DNA of 56,663 bases from contig NZ_NIRT01000021.1 of the NCBI RefSeq assembly GCF_003207795.1, forward strand, positions 1 to 56,663, given 5' to 3'. This DNA comes from Komagataeibacter nataicola (GTDB taxonomy: Bacteria; Pseudomonadota; Alphaproteobacteria; Acetobacterales; Acetobacteraceae). A model generated the notes under the pieces. That model was not told where the DNA came from and made no database searches. It worked only from the letters and a program-made list of their open reading frames with translations. Shown here piece after piece: positions 30,362 to 39,032 of this stretch; positions within the stretch are counted from its first letter, which is position 1, and the number at the start of each line of letters is the position of its first letter. Both the position numbers and the translations under genes were made by a program.

Positions 30362-30497
30362 TTCTTTCCGGTCGGGCATTCCCCTTCCGGCCTGGCACCC
30401 GATGGGTCGGGCCACAATGGTCCGCACCGGTTTCTTAGGCCCCGCACCGGCTGGTTCATCCGGTTGGTGCGCCGTGGCGTTGCAGGAAGGGTATTTC

Positions 30498-30692
30498 GTG
30501 TCGGTCAGTCCCGCGAAATTTGTTGAAGACGTTCGGGCCGAGGCCAGGAAAGTCACGTGGCCCACACGACGCGCCACCCTGATGACAACGGGTGCGGTGC
30601 TGGCCATGGCCGGTCTTGCATCGGTTTTCTTTTTCCTCGTCGACGAGGTGATCGGCCTTGCCGTACGGAAACTCTTCGGACTGGGAGGCTGA
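30498..30692 (+). CDS. secE: Preprotein translocase subunit SecE
   Basis: 64 residues, the clamp subunit of the SecYEG channel. It is the short single-span form: the amphipathic stretch [20 protein letters not shown] (the VTWP motif is diagnostic) followed by one membrane helix (about residues 34-55). The GTG start at 30498 has an ideal AGGAAGG ribosome-binding site six to seven bases upstream. The open frame reaches back over tRNA-Trp, which cannot be coding. nusG begins 8 bases after the stop. Confidence 0.95.
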   Translation: MSVSPAKFVEDVRAEARKVTWPTRRATLMTTGAVLAMAGLASVFFFLVDEVIGLAVRKLFGLGG

Positions 30693-30700
30693 GTTCAGCC

Positions 30701-31231
30701 ATGGCCAAGCGGTGGTATGTGATCCACGTCTATTCGGGCTTCGAGAAGAAGATTGCCCAGCACATCACGGAACAGGCCGCCCAGAAAGGGCTGGCCGACC
30801 ATTTCGGTGAGATCCTCGTCCCTTCGGAAGAAGTGACGGAAGTGCGTCGTGGCCAGAAGGTCAATGCCGAGCGCAAGTTCTTCCCCGGTTACGTGCTGGT
30901 CAACATGGAACTGACCGATGAGGCGTGGCACCTGGTCAAGGACACGCCCAAGGTTACCGGCTTCCTCGGCAGCAAGACCCGCCCTACGCCCATCCCCAAG
31001 GCTGAAGCCGAACGGGCCATGAAGCAGGCGCAGGAAGGTGTCGAGCGGGTCCGCCCCTCCGTTACCTTCGAGATCGGCGAGCAGATCCGCGTGGCCGATG
31101 GTCCCTTCACCTCGTTCAACGGCACGATCGAGGAAGTGGACGAGGAACGCGGCCGCCTGAAGGTCAGCGTCTCCATCTTCGGCCGCTCCACCCCGGTCGA
31201 TCTGGAATACAGCCAGGTGGAGAAGGTCTGA
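30701..31231 (+). CDS. nusG: Transcription termination/antitermination factor NusG
   Basis: 176 residues. NusG binds RNA polymerase, couples it to the ribosome and helps Rho. The NGN domain starts [20 protein letters not shown]; the [20 protein letters not shown] and VTGFLG blocks follow; the KOW domain has [20 protein letters not shown]. The ATG at 30701 is preferred over an upstream in-frame start lying inside secE. Contrary to the common order, the gene is followed by a terminator and then a minus-strand operon, not by rplK. Confidence 0.97.
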   Translation: MAKRWYVIHVYSGFEKKIAQHITEQAAQKGLADHFGEILVPSEEVTEVRRGQKVNAERKFFPGYVLVNMELTDEAWHLVKDTPKVTGFLGSKTRPTPIPKAEAERAMKQAQEGVERVRPSVTFEIGEQIRVADGPFTSFNGTIEEVDEERGRLKVSVSIFGRSTPVDLEYSQVEKV

Positions 31232-31253
31232 GCCTTCTTCCTCCGCTGAACTG

Positions 31254-31278
31254 AAAAGCGCCTCCGGGCGCTTTTTTT
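31254..31278 (+). terminator. Intrinsic terminator after nusG
   Basis: AAAGCGCC (31255-31262) pairs with GGCGCTTT (31267-31274) across a TCCG loop, followed by a T run to 31278. Confidence 0.9.
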
Positions 31279-31315
31279 ATGCCCGGATGGCTGCGCCTCT
31301 TCACCAGCCATGATA

Positions 31316-31368
31316 AATTTCCGGGGACCGCCTTTTTTCCGCAAAGGCGGCGTTCTTTCAACGCTTTT
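31316..31368 (-). repeat. Partial dispersed repeat, copy D
   Basis: AAATTTCCGGGGACCGCC, then a T-run/GCAAAGGCGGC hairpin and GTTCTTTCAACGCTTTTA match the inverted form of the element with the AAGCTT hairpin cut short. It abuts the stop codon of pqiC (31370-31372) and could act as its terminator. Confidence 0.6.
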
Positions 31369-31369
31369 A

Positions 31370-32017
31370 TTATTTATGCAGGGCGGGCTGTGGCGCGGGC
31401 GGCAGGGCCGCCAGTCGCGCAGCCGCCATATCCGCCACCTGTCCGGTCAACTGGCTGAGCGAGGCCACCATGGCCCGCATGCCGCTGCCCGCTGGCGTGG
31501 CGGTCAGGGCAAGCGGCACCGACAGGGCATGCTCGGGGTCACCCGCCCGGTGCACCGACAGGCTGCCTGCCAGATGCACGATGCCCGTAGCATCACGCGC
31601 AAAACGCGTAATCTCGACCTCGACAAACCCCTGCGCGGGCGCGCTCGTGGCATCGTTCTGGGCAAATACGCTCACGCCGGGCAGGCGCTGCTGCAGGTCG
31701 GTGGCCAGCACATGGCCAAGCATGGGGGCGAGCGGCTCGCTCCACGCCGCCCCGGCACTCGGCGTAACGCTGTAGTCATCCTGCACACCCACAATGCTCT
31801 GCCGGTCGAGCGAGGGCGAAACACCTGGCGTGCGCACCTCGATCACCGCGGGCATGCCTGTGCCAACCAGGCCTGCCTGCGCCGCGGGCACGGGGGCAAG
31901 CGAGTACAGCGTGGGGTCGGTTGACCCGCAGCCGCTGAGTGCGAGCAGCGATGCAACCGCCACGCCTGCGGCCATGGGCCGCGTTGACTGTATGAAATGC
32001 CAGAAGGGGCGTTGCAT
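31370..32017 (-). CDS. pqiC: PqiC-type outer-membrane lipoprotein (ABC-type transport auxiliary, DUF330)
   Basis: 215 residues. A lipoprotein signal peptide ends in the lipobox LSGC (Cys near residue 30), followed by the typical STDPTLYSLAPVPAAQAG of the YmbA/PqiC family (LYxL core). PqiC anchors the PqiB needle in the outer membrane. The rest is a mixed beta-alpha domain with VFAQNDATSAPAQGFVEVEI. It is the last gene of pqiABC, 4 bases after pqiB, so co-translated. Its stop lies within the edge of a repeat element. Confidence 0.9.
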   Translation of the reverse strand: MQRPFWHFIQSTRPMAAGVAVASLLALSGCGSTDPTLYSLAPVPAAQAGLVGTGMPAVIEVRTPGVSPSLDRQSIVGVQDDYSVTPSAGAAWSEPLAPMLGHVLATDLQQRLPGVSVFAQNDATSAPAQGFVEVEITRFARDATGIVHLAGSLSVHRAGDPEHALSVPLALTATPAGSGMRAMVASLSQLTGQVADMAAARLAALPPAPQPALHK

Positions 32018-32021
32018 GCTT

Positions 32022-33686
32022 TTATCGTCCCGTAATCAGTGCCGAGGGGTGGTGGGTCAGGAAGTCGGACAGGAAGCGCAGCGAGCGCGCGGCGTCATTA
32101 AGCTGCAGCATCATCTGCTGCAGGTTGCGCTGGAAGTCGGTATCGCCGCCATAGCTCGACAGCACCGAGTTGGCACTCTTGAGCGTCTTGTCCATGCCGG
32201 TCAGCAGCTGCGGCATTTCGGTGCGGGCATCATGCGATATGACCTGCAGGTTCTGCAACGAACCGCGCAGCGCGGTCAGGGCCTGTTTGGTGTCTGGGCT
32301 GTTGATGCGGGCATCGGCATGGGCCAGCAGGCTGTTCAGGTTCTCGCCCATCTGGGTCAGGGGCATTGCGGCAATCTTGTCGCTCACTACCGAGAGCGAA
32401 TCCATGATGCCCGACATGCCGCCCGCCTGGCCGGGCAGGACCATGGCATCGCCTTCCATCTCGACCTGCGCGGGCGTTGCGTTCTTTACGAAGGTCAGCC
32501 CGATTTCGGATTCGCCGGTCAGCATGCTGGTGCTCTGCACCGAAGCCCGCAGACCCGAAGCCACCTGCATGCGCAAAAGCCCGGCCAGCGCATCGGGGGG
32601 CACCTGCCGGTTATCGAGCACGCGCTCGGGCTGGAGTTCCATGGCCACGCGCACATGCGCCTTGCCCGTGGCGGGATCGACCTGCAGCTTCACGTCATCA
32701 ATCATGCCGACCTGAATGCCGAACATGGTCAGGCGGCCGCCTTTGGTCAGCCCCGTGACCGAACTGGTCAGGTACGTAACCAGCGGAATGCGCTCGCGGT
32801 AACCTGCGCTATTGGCGTCTTCCGCGCTATCATAAAGCTGGAAAGCGGTTTCCTGCCCGGCCGTGGGGGGCAGGGTGTTTTTCTCGTTGCGTTCATCAGG
32901 CGGATCAAACGCCACCCCGCCCGAGAGCAGCGCCTGAAGCGACTGGAGCTTGACCTTGAGCCCGCCCGCCCCAAGACCAACCTGCACGCCGGACACGTTC
33001 CAGAACCGCGTGGTGGTGCGCAGGTAGCTGTCATAAGGGGCCTGCACGAAAATCTGCACCTTGATCGGCCCGCGCCCTTCGGACGGCATGGTGTAGCCGA
33101 GCACCTCGCCCACCACCACGTCGCGGAAGAAGATGGGCGCACCCTGACCAAGCGAGCCAAGCGACTGCGTGATGAGGGTGTAGGTATGGCCCGGCTGGTC
33201 GGAGCGCACGCCTGGCGGCGATTCGAGACCGGTGAAACGGGTGGTGTAACGCCCCCCCGCCTCGCCTGCATCCATGGCGATGTAGGCGCCGGACATGACC
33301 GTTTCCAGACCCGTAATGCTCGCGCCGTTGATGCGTGGACGCACGACCCAGAAGCGGGCGTGATCGGTCAGCATGCGGCCGGCCGCCGCCGTCATGCGCA
33401 CGCGCACCTCGACATGGTGCAGGTCATCGCTCAGCCGGATGGAATCGACCGTGCCGAGCGAGACCGCCTTGTTCTTGACTTCGGTCTGGCCGCTGGTCAG
33501 GCCATCGGCGGTATCGAAGCTGATGACAATCAGCGGCCCGCGCCCGGTCAGCCCGCGCCAGCCCAGATAGCCCGCGATGATGATGGCCACGATCGGCACC
33601 AGCCACACGACCGAGAAACGGTACCGCCGCGTCTGGGCCTGCGGCACGCCGCCATTGGAATTACCGGGAGGAAAATCGTCATTCAC
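32022..33686 (-). CDS. pqiB: PqiB-type MCE domain intermembrane transport protein
   Basis: 554 residues. One N-terminal membrane anchor (about residues 22-43, FSVVWLVPIVAIIIAGYLGW) is followed by three MCE domains (first begins ISFDTADGLTSGQTEVKNKA; later VFVKNATPAQVEME in the third) and a C-terminal coiled coil (SLSVVSDKIAAMPLTQMGEN onward). PqiB forms a hexameric tube carrying lipid between inner and outer membranes. ATGA overlap with the pqiA stop shows coupling. Length agrees with E. coli PqiB. Confidence 0.93.
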   Translation of the reverse strand: MNDDFPPGNSNGGVPQAQTRRYRFSVVWLVPIVAIIIAGYLGWRGLTGRGPLIVISFDTADGLTSGQTEVKNKAVSLGTVDSIRLSDDLHHVEVRVRMTAAAGRMLTDHARFWVVRPRINGASITGLETVMSGAYIAMDAGEAGGRYTTRFTGLESPPGVRSDQPGHTYTLITQSLGSLGQGAPIFFRDVVVGEVLGYTMPSEGRGPIKVQIFVQAPYDSYLRTTTRFWNVSGVQVGLGAGGLKVKLQSLQALLSGGVAFDPPDERNEKNTLPPTAGQETAFQLYDSAEDANSAGYRERIPLVTYLTSSVTGLTKGGRLTMFGIQVGMIDDVKLQVDPATGKAHVRVAMELQPERVLDNRQVPPDALAGLLRMQVASGLRASVQSTSMLTGESEIGLTFVKNATPAQVEMEGDAMVLPGQAGGMSGIMDSLSVVSDKIAAMPLTQMGENLNSLLAHADARINSPDTKQALTALRGSLQNLQVISHDARTEMPQLLTGMDKTLKSANSVLSSYGGDTDFQRNLQQMMLQLNDAARSLRFLSDFLTHHPSALITGR

Positions 33687-35161
33687 GCCAGATCTGGCTC
33701 CATGCTGGCCGGGCGTGTTTCCGCCGGCGAAAGGGAAGATGCCGGGCCATCATGGTCAACCGCCGCCACCACGCCGGGCGGCAGACCATCGGTCACCGGG
33801 CCATTGCGCCCCGCCGCATCCCACATGATGCGCGGGTCGAAGCTCCAGGCGGCCAGCAGTGTGAGGATCACGACGGCGGCAAACGCCACCATCCCGGCAT
33901 TGGCCGTGACACTGGCCATGAAGTTGAACCGCACCACCGCCACCAGGATCGAGATCATGAACACGTCGATCATCGACCACCGCCCCACCATGTCCACCAC
34001 CCTGAACAGCCTTGTCCGCGCCACGAGGTGCCCCCGCGCGCCGCGCCATGTCTGGATGATCATCCAGCCCAGGCTCGCGATCTTGAGCATGGGCACGGTG
34101 ATGGAGGCAAAGAACACCAGCAGCGCCAGCGGGATCATGCCGTCGGCCCACAGTTCGAGCGCGCCTTCGATGATGGTGTGCCCACCCCCGCCGCCCATGC
34201 GCGTAAACGTCATGACCGGATAGAGATTGGCCGGAATATAGAATACAACCGCCGCGATGAGGAAGGCGGTGGTGCGGGTGAGCGTTTGCGGCAGGCGGCG
34301 CCAGACCTTGTGCTCGCAGCGCGGGCACAGCCCCACGCAGCGCAGGTTCGAGACCGGGTGCGCAAGCTCCCCCACCAGCCCGCATGAGCTGCACGCCACC
34401 AGATGGTCGACCGGCGGCATGCCGATGTCATCCACATGCGCGTAATCCACCACGACCCTGCCGCCGCTTTCAGCACGGGTGAGGGAATCGATGCGGCGGT
34501 GCTGCCAGATCATTTCGGTATCGAGCGTCGAATCGGTGGCCGCCATGGTCAGCATCAGCGCACCGATCAGGTACACCGCGGGCCCCACATCCACATGCGC
34601 CATGTCGGTCAGCTTGGTGTAGGCCACGAAGATGCCCAGAATATAGACCTCGACCATCGACCACGGCCGCAGCTTGTCATACCACACCAGAATGCGCGGC
34701 CCCCAGTCGGGCAGTTGCGGGCGGGAGGCGGCATACAGGATGGCGAACATGAACCCGATCGCCACCGCGGGCGCCAGCACGGTCACGGCACCCACCAGAA
34801 TCCCGGCCTCGCCCCAGCCTTCATGCATGAGTTCCATAGGCCCGGTCAGCAGGTCCACGGTGCGCTGCCTGCCGTACACATCCAGCGTCATGAGCGATGA
34901 GGCGAGCGCTGCCAGATAGAACGCCGCCGAGCTGATGCAGAAGGCCAGCGGCGTTGCCAGCGGGGCCGTGCGCCGCCTGCGCGCGAGCTTCTGCCCGCAG
35001 CGCGTGCACAGGGCCTGCTGGCCGGGCGCGAGTTCGGGCAGACGCTGGTACAGCCCGCAGCCGGGACATTCCGACAGGCCGCCAACAATGCGGACATGGG
35101 GCACGGGGCCGATGCCCGCATCGTCACAGCGCATCGGCCGGATGGAAAATGACTTGTTCAT
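33683..35161 (-). CDS. pqiA: PqiA-type inner-membrane protein
   Basis: 492 residues with two tandem PqiA domains, each a zinc-ribbon-like cysteine set followed by about four membrane helices. Cysteines: CPGCGLYQRLPELAPGQ then CTRCG in repeat one (about residues 34-59) and CSSCGLVGELAHPV then CPRC in repeat two (about 258-287). PqiA is the inner-membrane partner of PqiB in lipid/paraquat-stress resistance. The ATG at 35161 lies about 95 bases from tRNA-Thr, divergent. First gene of the operon; no SoxR box is recognisable in the short gap. Confidence 0.92.
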   Translation of the reverse strand: MNKSFSIRPMRCDDAGIGPVPHVRIVGGLSECPGCGLYQRLPELAPGQQALCTRCGQKLARRRRTAPLATPLAFCISSAAFYLAALASSLMTLDVYGRQRTVDLLTGPMELMHEGWGEAGILVGAVTVLAPAVAIGFMFAILYAASRPQLPDWGPRILVWYDKLRPWSMVEVYILGIFVAYTKLTDMAHVDVGPAVYLIGALMLTMAATDSTLDTEMIWQHRRIDSLTRAESGGRVVVDYAHVDDIGMPPVDHLVACSSCGLVGELAHPVSNLRCVGLCPRCEHKVWRRLPQTLTRTTAFLIAAVVFYIPANLYPVMTFTRMGGGGGHTIIEGALELWADGMIPLALLVFFASITVPMLKIASLGWMIIQTWRGARGHLVARTRLFRVVDMVGRWSMIDVFMISILVAVVRFNFMASVTANAGMVAFAAVVILTLLAAWSFDPRIMWDAAGRNGPVTDGLPPGVVAAVDHDGPASSLSPAETRPASMEPDLA

Positions 35162-35255
35162 CTGCCCCCACCATATAGACCAAATTAAAATGGGAAATGC
35201 CGCAATTGATATATTGCATCATGCCAGCCCATCGTTTATCAGACGCCACAGGTTT

Positions 35256-35330
35256 GCCGACATAGCTCAGGGGTAGAGCAACTGATTCGTAATCAGTAGG
35301 CCCTCGGTTCAATTCCGAGTGTCGGCACCA
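35256..35330 (+). tRNA. tRNA-Thr (anticodon CGU)
   Basis: The acceptor GCCGACA pairs with TGTCGGC (35320-35326); discriminator A and encoded CCA follow. The D arm is GCTCAGGGGTAGAGC, the anticodon arm ACTGATT-CGT-AATCAGT and the T arm CTCGGTTCAATTCCGAG. 75 nt with CCA. Confidence 0.97.
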
Positions 35331-35634
35331 CCTACCTTCTTGAAATCGTTGATTTTATTAATGTTACCCCAGCAATGCTGCGCCATACTGCGCCGTGGCG
35401 GGGCAACAGGACAGGGTCACTGTACCTGCTGCGGCCGGGGCCGATCCTCAAACGCCCGGCTGCCGCAAGGGCCACAAAAAAGGCGGCACCGTTCCCGATG
35501 CCGCCTCTTTTCTGAGGACAGTCGCCGTTTTTGATTTCAACGAACCGTCAGCATCCTTCATTCCATGTGCGCTGACCTGCCACAACAGGCGCAGCCTCAC
35601 GTTTGGCTGACCTCACGCCATCGTGGCCCCTGGC
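35331..35634. other. Intergenic region after tRNA-Thr
   Basis: About 304 bases with no convincing gene. The only structure seen is the bidirectional hairpin at 35474-35513. Short open frames here lack start signals and family likeness. Confidence 0.6.
35474..35513 (-). terminator. Terminator downstream of the RMF/CrpP-like gene
   Basis: AGGCGGCA (35481-35488) pairs with TGCCGCCT (35499-35506). On the minus strand the stem is followed by a T run (complement of 35475-35481), fitting termination of the gene ending at 35635. The AAAAAAGGCGGCACC side is identical to the right arm of the dispersed repeat and may derive from it. Confidence 0.7.
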
Positions 35635-35811
35635 CTATTTCTCGGCAAACGGGTCGAAGTCGCCGTCGTTCTCGCGCACGCTCCACCAGCCTTTGTTCCA
35701 GTCCTCATAGGCGGGCAGGGTTTCATCAAACGGGTTCTCGATCAGCGGCTCGCCCTTGGTGGCGGCTGCCTTGCCCTGCGCAAAGGCGTCGGGCGGGGTC
35801 TGGTCGGTCAT
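35635..35811 (-). CDS. Small RMF/CrpP-like protein
   Basis: 58 residues, starting MTDQTPPDAFAQGKAAATKG and ending with DWNKGWWSVRENDGDFDPFA-EK. The pattern QGxxAAxxGExxxENPF...W..GW resembles the ribosome modulation factor/CrpP fold (short helix, G-rich turn, NP[FY], W-x(2)-GW). Such proteins bind ribosomes in stationary phase or have been linked to antibiotic modification; which, if either, applies here is unknown. The start ATG is at 35811, the stop TAG at 35635; a terminator follows. The acidic tail is unlike basic E. coli RMF, so ribosome binding is doubtful. Family assignment is by motif only. Confidence 0.7.
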   Translation of the reverse strand: MTDQTPPDAFAQGKAAATKGEPLIENPFDETLPAYEDWNKGWWSVRENDGDFDPFAEK

Positions 35812-36063
35812 GTCGGGTTCCTGACTTGTGTGCCTGGCAATGCGGCAGGCTTACACCATGCACGCGCGACCCGCAGCCCCGCGTGGCGGAAGGGGGTAAT
35901 GCGCTGGGCGCAGGTGTTGGGGGTGCGATTGTGCGCGGCCAGCCATACATCGTAGGATACGTGACCGCCTCTGCGCGTTATGGGATAAGGGCGCTGGCAC
36001 GGGCGTATTTCCGCCAGCCAGGGACTGACATCCGTCAAGAGATTTTAGGGAAGAACGACACAT

Positions 36064-36654
36064 ATGAACGTGAAGCTGTTTGCATCCCGCCGCGTGGCGC
36101 TGGCTCTGGCCACCGTGGTTGCGGGCGCGTCTGCTGCCGCAATGCCCGCCATGGCGCAGGCCCCGGTCATCGTGGGCAACCAGACGGCGACCGCCACGGT
36201 CGAGAGCGTGGACCATGAGGCGGGCATGATCCTGCTGCGCGACAAGACGGGCAACCTCGATACCGTGCGCGTCGACCCCGACCTGCGCGCCAAGCTGCCG
36301 GTGCTCAACCCCGGCGACAAGATCGGCCTGCGTATTGTCCGCACCATTGATGCGTCCATCGCCCCTCCGGGCGCGCCGCTGCCGGAATCGACCGAGAACG
36401 CCGCCGGCACCCGTACCGGCCCGCACCCGCATGGCATGATGGTGTCCTTCAAGCGCGAGCGCGTGAAGGTGACCGGCGTGGACACCACGCGCAACCAGGT
36501 CGTGTTTGTCGATCCTGATGACATCACCCGCGTGGTGCTGGTGCGCCAGAAGGCGATGCAGGACTTCCTCAAGACCCTCAAGCCCGGCGATGAGGTGGAC
36601 ACCACGGTGATGGATGCGGTGTCGTTCTCGGTGCTCAGCCGACTTCCGTCCTGA
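36064..36654 (+). CDS. Exported protein of unknown function
   Basis: 196 residues with a Sec signal peptide (RRVALALATVVAGASAAAMP, cleavage after AMA/Q near residue 32). The mature part looks all-beta: TATATVESVDHEAGMILLRD, NLDTVRVDPDLRAKLPVLNP and GDKIGLRIVRTIDASIA. Later VFVDPDDITRVVLVRQ and FLKTLKPGDEVDTTVMDAVS suggest two OB- or SH3-like beta units with repeated L-x-PGD turns. No family is recognised with confidence. AGGGAAG lies 10 bases before the ATG. Its last 20 bases overlap the end of the convergent FUSC gene. Confidence 0.8.
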   Translation: MNVKLFASRRVALALATVVAGASAAAMPAMAQAPVIVGNQTATATVESVDHEAGMILLRDKTGNLDTVRVDPDLRAKLPVLNPGDKIGLRIVRTIDASIAPPGAPLPESTENAAGTRTGPHPHGMMVSFKRERVKVTGVDTTRNQVVFVDPDDITRVVLVRQKAMQDFLKTLKPGDEVDTTVMDAVSFSVLSRLPS

Positions 36655-38791
36655 CGGCGGCCAGCGGCGGCCGGTGGGCGGCGGGATAGTCCTCCGCCCA
36701 TTGCAGCGGGCCGCGCTGGTCAAGAAAACCGGGGATATCCTCGATGATCCGCGCGGCCTGCTCAAGGCAGGCCATGGCCTCGACCTGGGCGGCAGGGCGC
36801 AGGGTCAGGGCATCGGGCGGGCAGAGTATGGTCGCCGCCCGCCGCAGGCTGGCCGCCGTGAGCAGCGGGTTGTGCGCCAGTTCGCTAAAGGTGCCCAGCG
36901 CATCATAGATCGCCGCCTGCTGCGCGCCCATGATGTCGGGACTGCCCGCGATGGTGCGGATACGCTCGATCAGCCGCCCGAGCGAAAGCGTGGCCAGCGC
37001 CGCATCGATATATTCATGCATGCTGGCAGGCCGGGCGAAGAACGACAGCCGCATTGCCAGGCGGATCACCTTCTGCAGTTGCAGGTTCTCCCATACCAGC
37101 CATTCCTTGCCCTGCCTGCGGCCCGACAGCGCCAGCCTGCGCAGGCTGCGCGTAAGCGACATGACCAGGCGGGCGGCATCAAGCCGGTGGTTGGGCGGCA
37201 GGATCACACGGAAGGACAGCACCAGCATGATGCAACCCATGAACAGCGCCATCCAGCCGTTGAACAGGTTGATATCGTTATAATAATGAATCGGGTTGTT
37301 GACCTGCAGCATCACGGTCGCGAACACGCCATAACCAAAACCGCCCACGCCGAATTTGGGGTGGAACTGCAACCACACGCCGGGCAGCAGCATAATGCAC
37401 AGCGAGAGCCACAGCAGCGGGTAGCCATCGATCTGCGGCAGCAGGTAGATATGGCACAGCAGCCCCGCCGGTATGCCCAGCGCCGTACCTGCCGCCATCA
37501 TCCCCGCCGCGCGTGAGGCCGAAGGCAGAGTGGACAGCAGGCTTGCCGCCGCCACCACGTAGAGCATCATGGTTGGCCCCGCCGTCCAGTGCAGCACGTA
37601 CCAGATCAGCGTGGTGAGCAGCGTGGTCAGCGCGCCGCGCGCGGCGTTGCGCAGTGCCGTGGGCCATTCCAGATAGGGTTGCAGGCGAAGTTTGCGCCCC
37701 GCACTGCCCCGGCGCGAGAGGTCCTGCAGGGCGGTGTCGATCTGGCCGAGCAGGTCCTGAATGTCATCAAGGAACAGCAGCGAGCGGGGCGAATGGGTGG
37801 CGCGCGCCTCGTCGATCATGATGGTGCGCGTGTGCTGGATGCGCGCGCAGCCCTGCGTCCACATCGCTTCGAGCGACTGGCCTTTTGTCAGGTCCAGCAG
37901 GGTGTGCAGCATGGCCTCGATCTCGCCATGCACCGCGCGGTCCTGCTCCGTATCAGCGGGGGTGATGGTGTGGGGGTGGTACGAGGCCACGATGCCCGAA
38001 AGCCGCGCAAGTCCGGCCCTGATCTCACGCTGGCGCACGCTGATGTCGTAATTGTCGGCCGCTGCGTATTCCACCGCGTCCGACAGGCGGGCAATGCGGG
38101 TGAGCATGGCCGCGCGGCTGTCATGAAAGGTGGAAGGCAGGGCACGGAACGTGCTGCCGGGCAGCGCATCGGGGTTCTGCGCGGGCACGTTGCTGTAGCC
38201 CTGGTGGAAGGCCAGGATGTAGCTGACCGTATCACGGAACAGGGTGTGGATCTGGGTGAACAGCGTGTCCGACCGGCGTGGCGAGGTGACCATGAACACC
38301 GCCGCCGTGGTGACGATGCCCACCACCACGGCGGCAAGGCGCGACATGGCGGAGAGGAAAATGCCATCGGGGTTGTCAAACGCGGGGGCGGAGATGATGA
38401 CGATGGTGTAGCCGGTGAGCACGGCGGCATAGGCGCGGAACAGCCGCAGGAAGGTGGCCGCCATGCAGGCCAGCCCCACCACCACCGACAGCCCCATGAA
38501 ATACAGCACCGGCGACTGCACGAACACCGCCATCAGCCCCACGCTGATCGTGGCCCCGATGATGGTGCCGATGATGCGCCACACGCTTTTTGAAACCAGT
38601 GCCCCCACCGTGGGGTTGGCCACGATCATGACCGTGGTGACCGAACTCATGGGTGACTGGAGCTGGAACGAGAAGGCCAGGAACAGTGCAATCCCCACCG
38701 AAAGCAGCGCACGCGCGCAGAACGCCGCCGTGGTGCGCGTGGCGGCCCACTGGGCATCATCGGAGAAAATGCGCTTCAGGCTGGACAACAT
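36635..38791 (-). CDS. FUSC family inner-membrane exporter (AaeB/YccS-like)
   Basis: 718 residues from the ATG at 38791. Two blocks of membrane helices (about residues 20-170 and 380-530) with a long soluble region after each, the FUSC arrangement seen in aromatic acid exporters such as AaeB. Blocks include ARALLSVGIALFLAFSFQLQ and WRIIGTIIGATISVGLMAVF. In-frame alternatives are ATG at 38839 and TTG at 38887; neither has a good ribosome-binding site, whereas GGGAG lies about 12 bases before 38791. It is divergent from a marR gene, so regulation by that repressor is likely. The HlyD gene beyond marR could supply a periplasmic partner, but it is in another operon. Confidence 0.88.
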   Translation of the reverse strand: MLSSLKRIFSDDAQWAATRTTAAFCARALLSVGIALFLAFSFQLQSPMSSVTTVMIVANPTVGALVSKSVWRIIGTIIGATISVGLMAVFVQSPVLYFMGLSVVVGLACMAATFLRLFRAYAAVLTGYTIVIISAPAFDNPDGIFLSAMSRLAAVVVGIVTTAAVFMVTSPRRSDTLFTQIHTLFRDTVSYILAFHQGYSNVPAQNPDALPGSTFRALPSTFHDSRAAMLTRIARLSDAVEYAAADNYDISVRQREIRAGLARLSGIVASYHPHTITPADTEQDRAVHGEIEAMLHTLLDLTKGQSLEAMWTQGCARIQHTRTIMIDEARATHSPRSLLFLDDIQDLLGQIDTALQDLSRRGSAGRKLRLQPYLEWPTALRNAARGALTTLLTTLIWYVLHWTAGPTMMLYVVAAASLLSTLPSASRAAGMMAAGTALGIPAGLLCHIYLLPQIDGYPLLWLSLCIMLLPGVWLQFHPKFGVGGFGYGVFATVMLQVNNPIHYYNDINLFNGWMALFMGCIMLVLSFRVILPPNHRLDAARLVMSLTRSLRRLALSGRRQGKEWLVWENLQLQKVIRLAMRLSFFARPASMHEYIDAALATLSLGRLIERIRTIAGSPDIMGAQQAAIYDALGTFSELAHNPLLTAASLRRAATILCPPDALTLRPAAQVEAMACLEQAARIIEDIPGFLDQRGPLQWAEDYPAAHRPPLAAVRTEVG

Positions 38792-38875
38792 TGGGCGAAA
38801 AACTCCCGGCGGCGGCGTAGGGGCTACCTGATAAACCATACGGTGAAAAGGAAAAGGCGCACGCAGCCGGAATTT

Positions 38876-38911
38876 ATTGTATGACAATTAGTGTCATGTC
38901 AATTATATTGA
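38876..38911. promoter_or_regulatory. Promoter and operator between the FUSC gene and marR
   Basis: A perfect 17-bp palindrome, ATGACA-ATTAG-TGTCAT, lies at 38881-38897, and a second, TCAAT-TAT-ATTGA, at 38899-38911. On the minus strand TTGACA (38902-38897) and TACAAT (38881-38876) could be -35 and -10 boxes for the FUSC gene with a short 15-base spacer that is filled by the first palindrome. This is the expected geometry for repression by the adjacent MarR protein. The regulator-site pairing is inferred. Confidence 0.65.
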
Positions 38912-39032
38912 TGCTATCAGTTCTGCCGCCGGGCAGCCATCTCCATAAACGGTCATGATTCCGCGCGCCCCGCGTGCTATCGCGCAGCAGGCGCCATGGC
39001 CACGGCCTGACCAACCAGCACAGGGAATGCTC

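Noticed and set aside
31794-34223. Plus-strand 809-codon frame over pqiB and pqiA
   Set aside because: Antisense shadow; the minus-strand genes have MCE and zinc-ribbon motifs.
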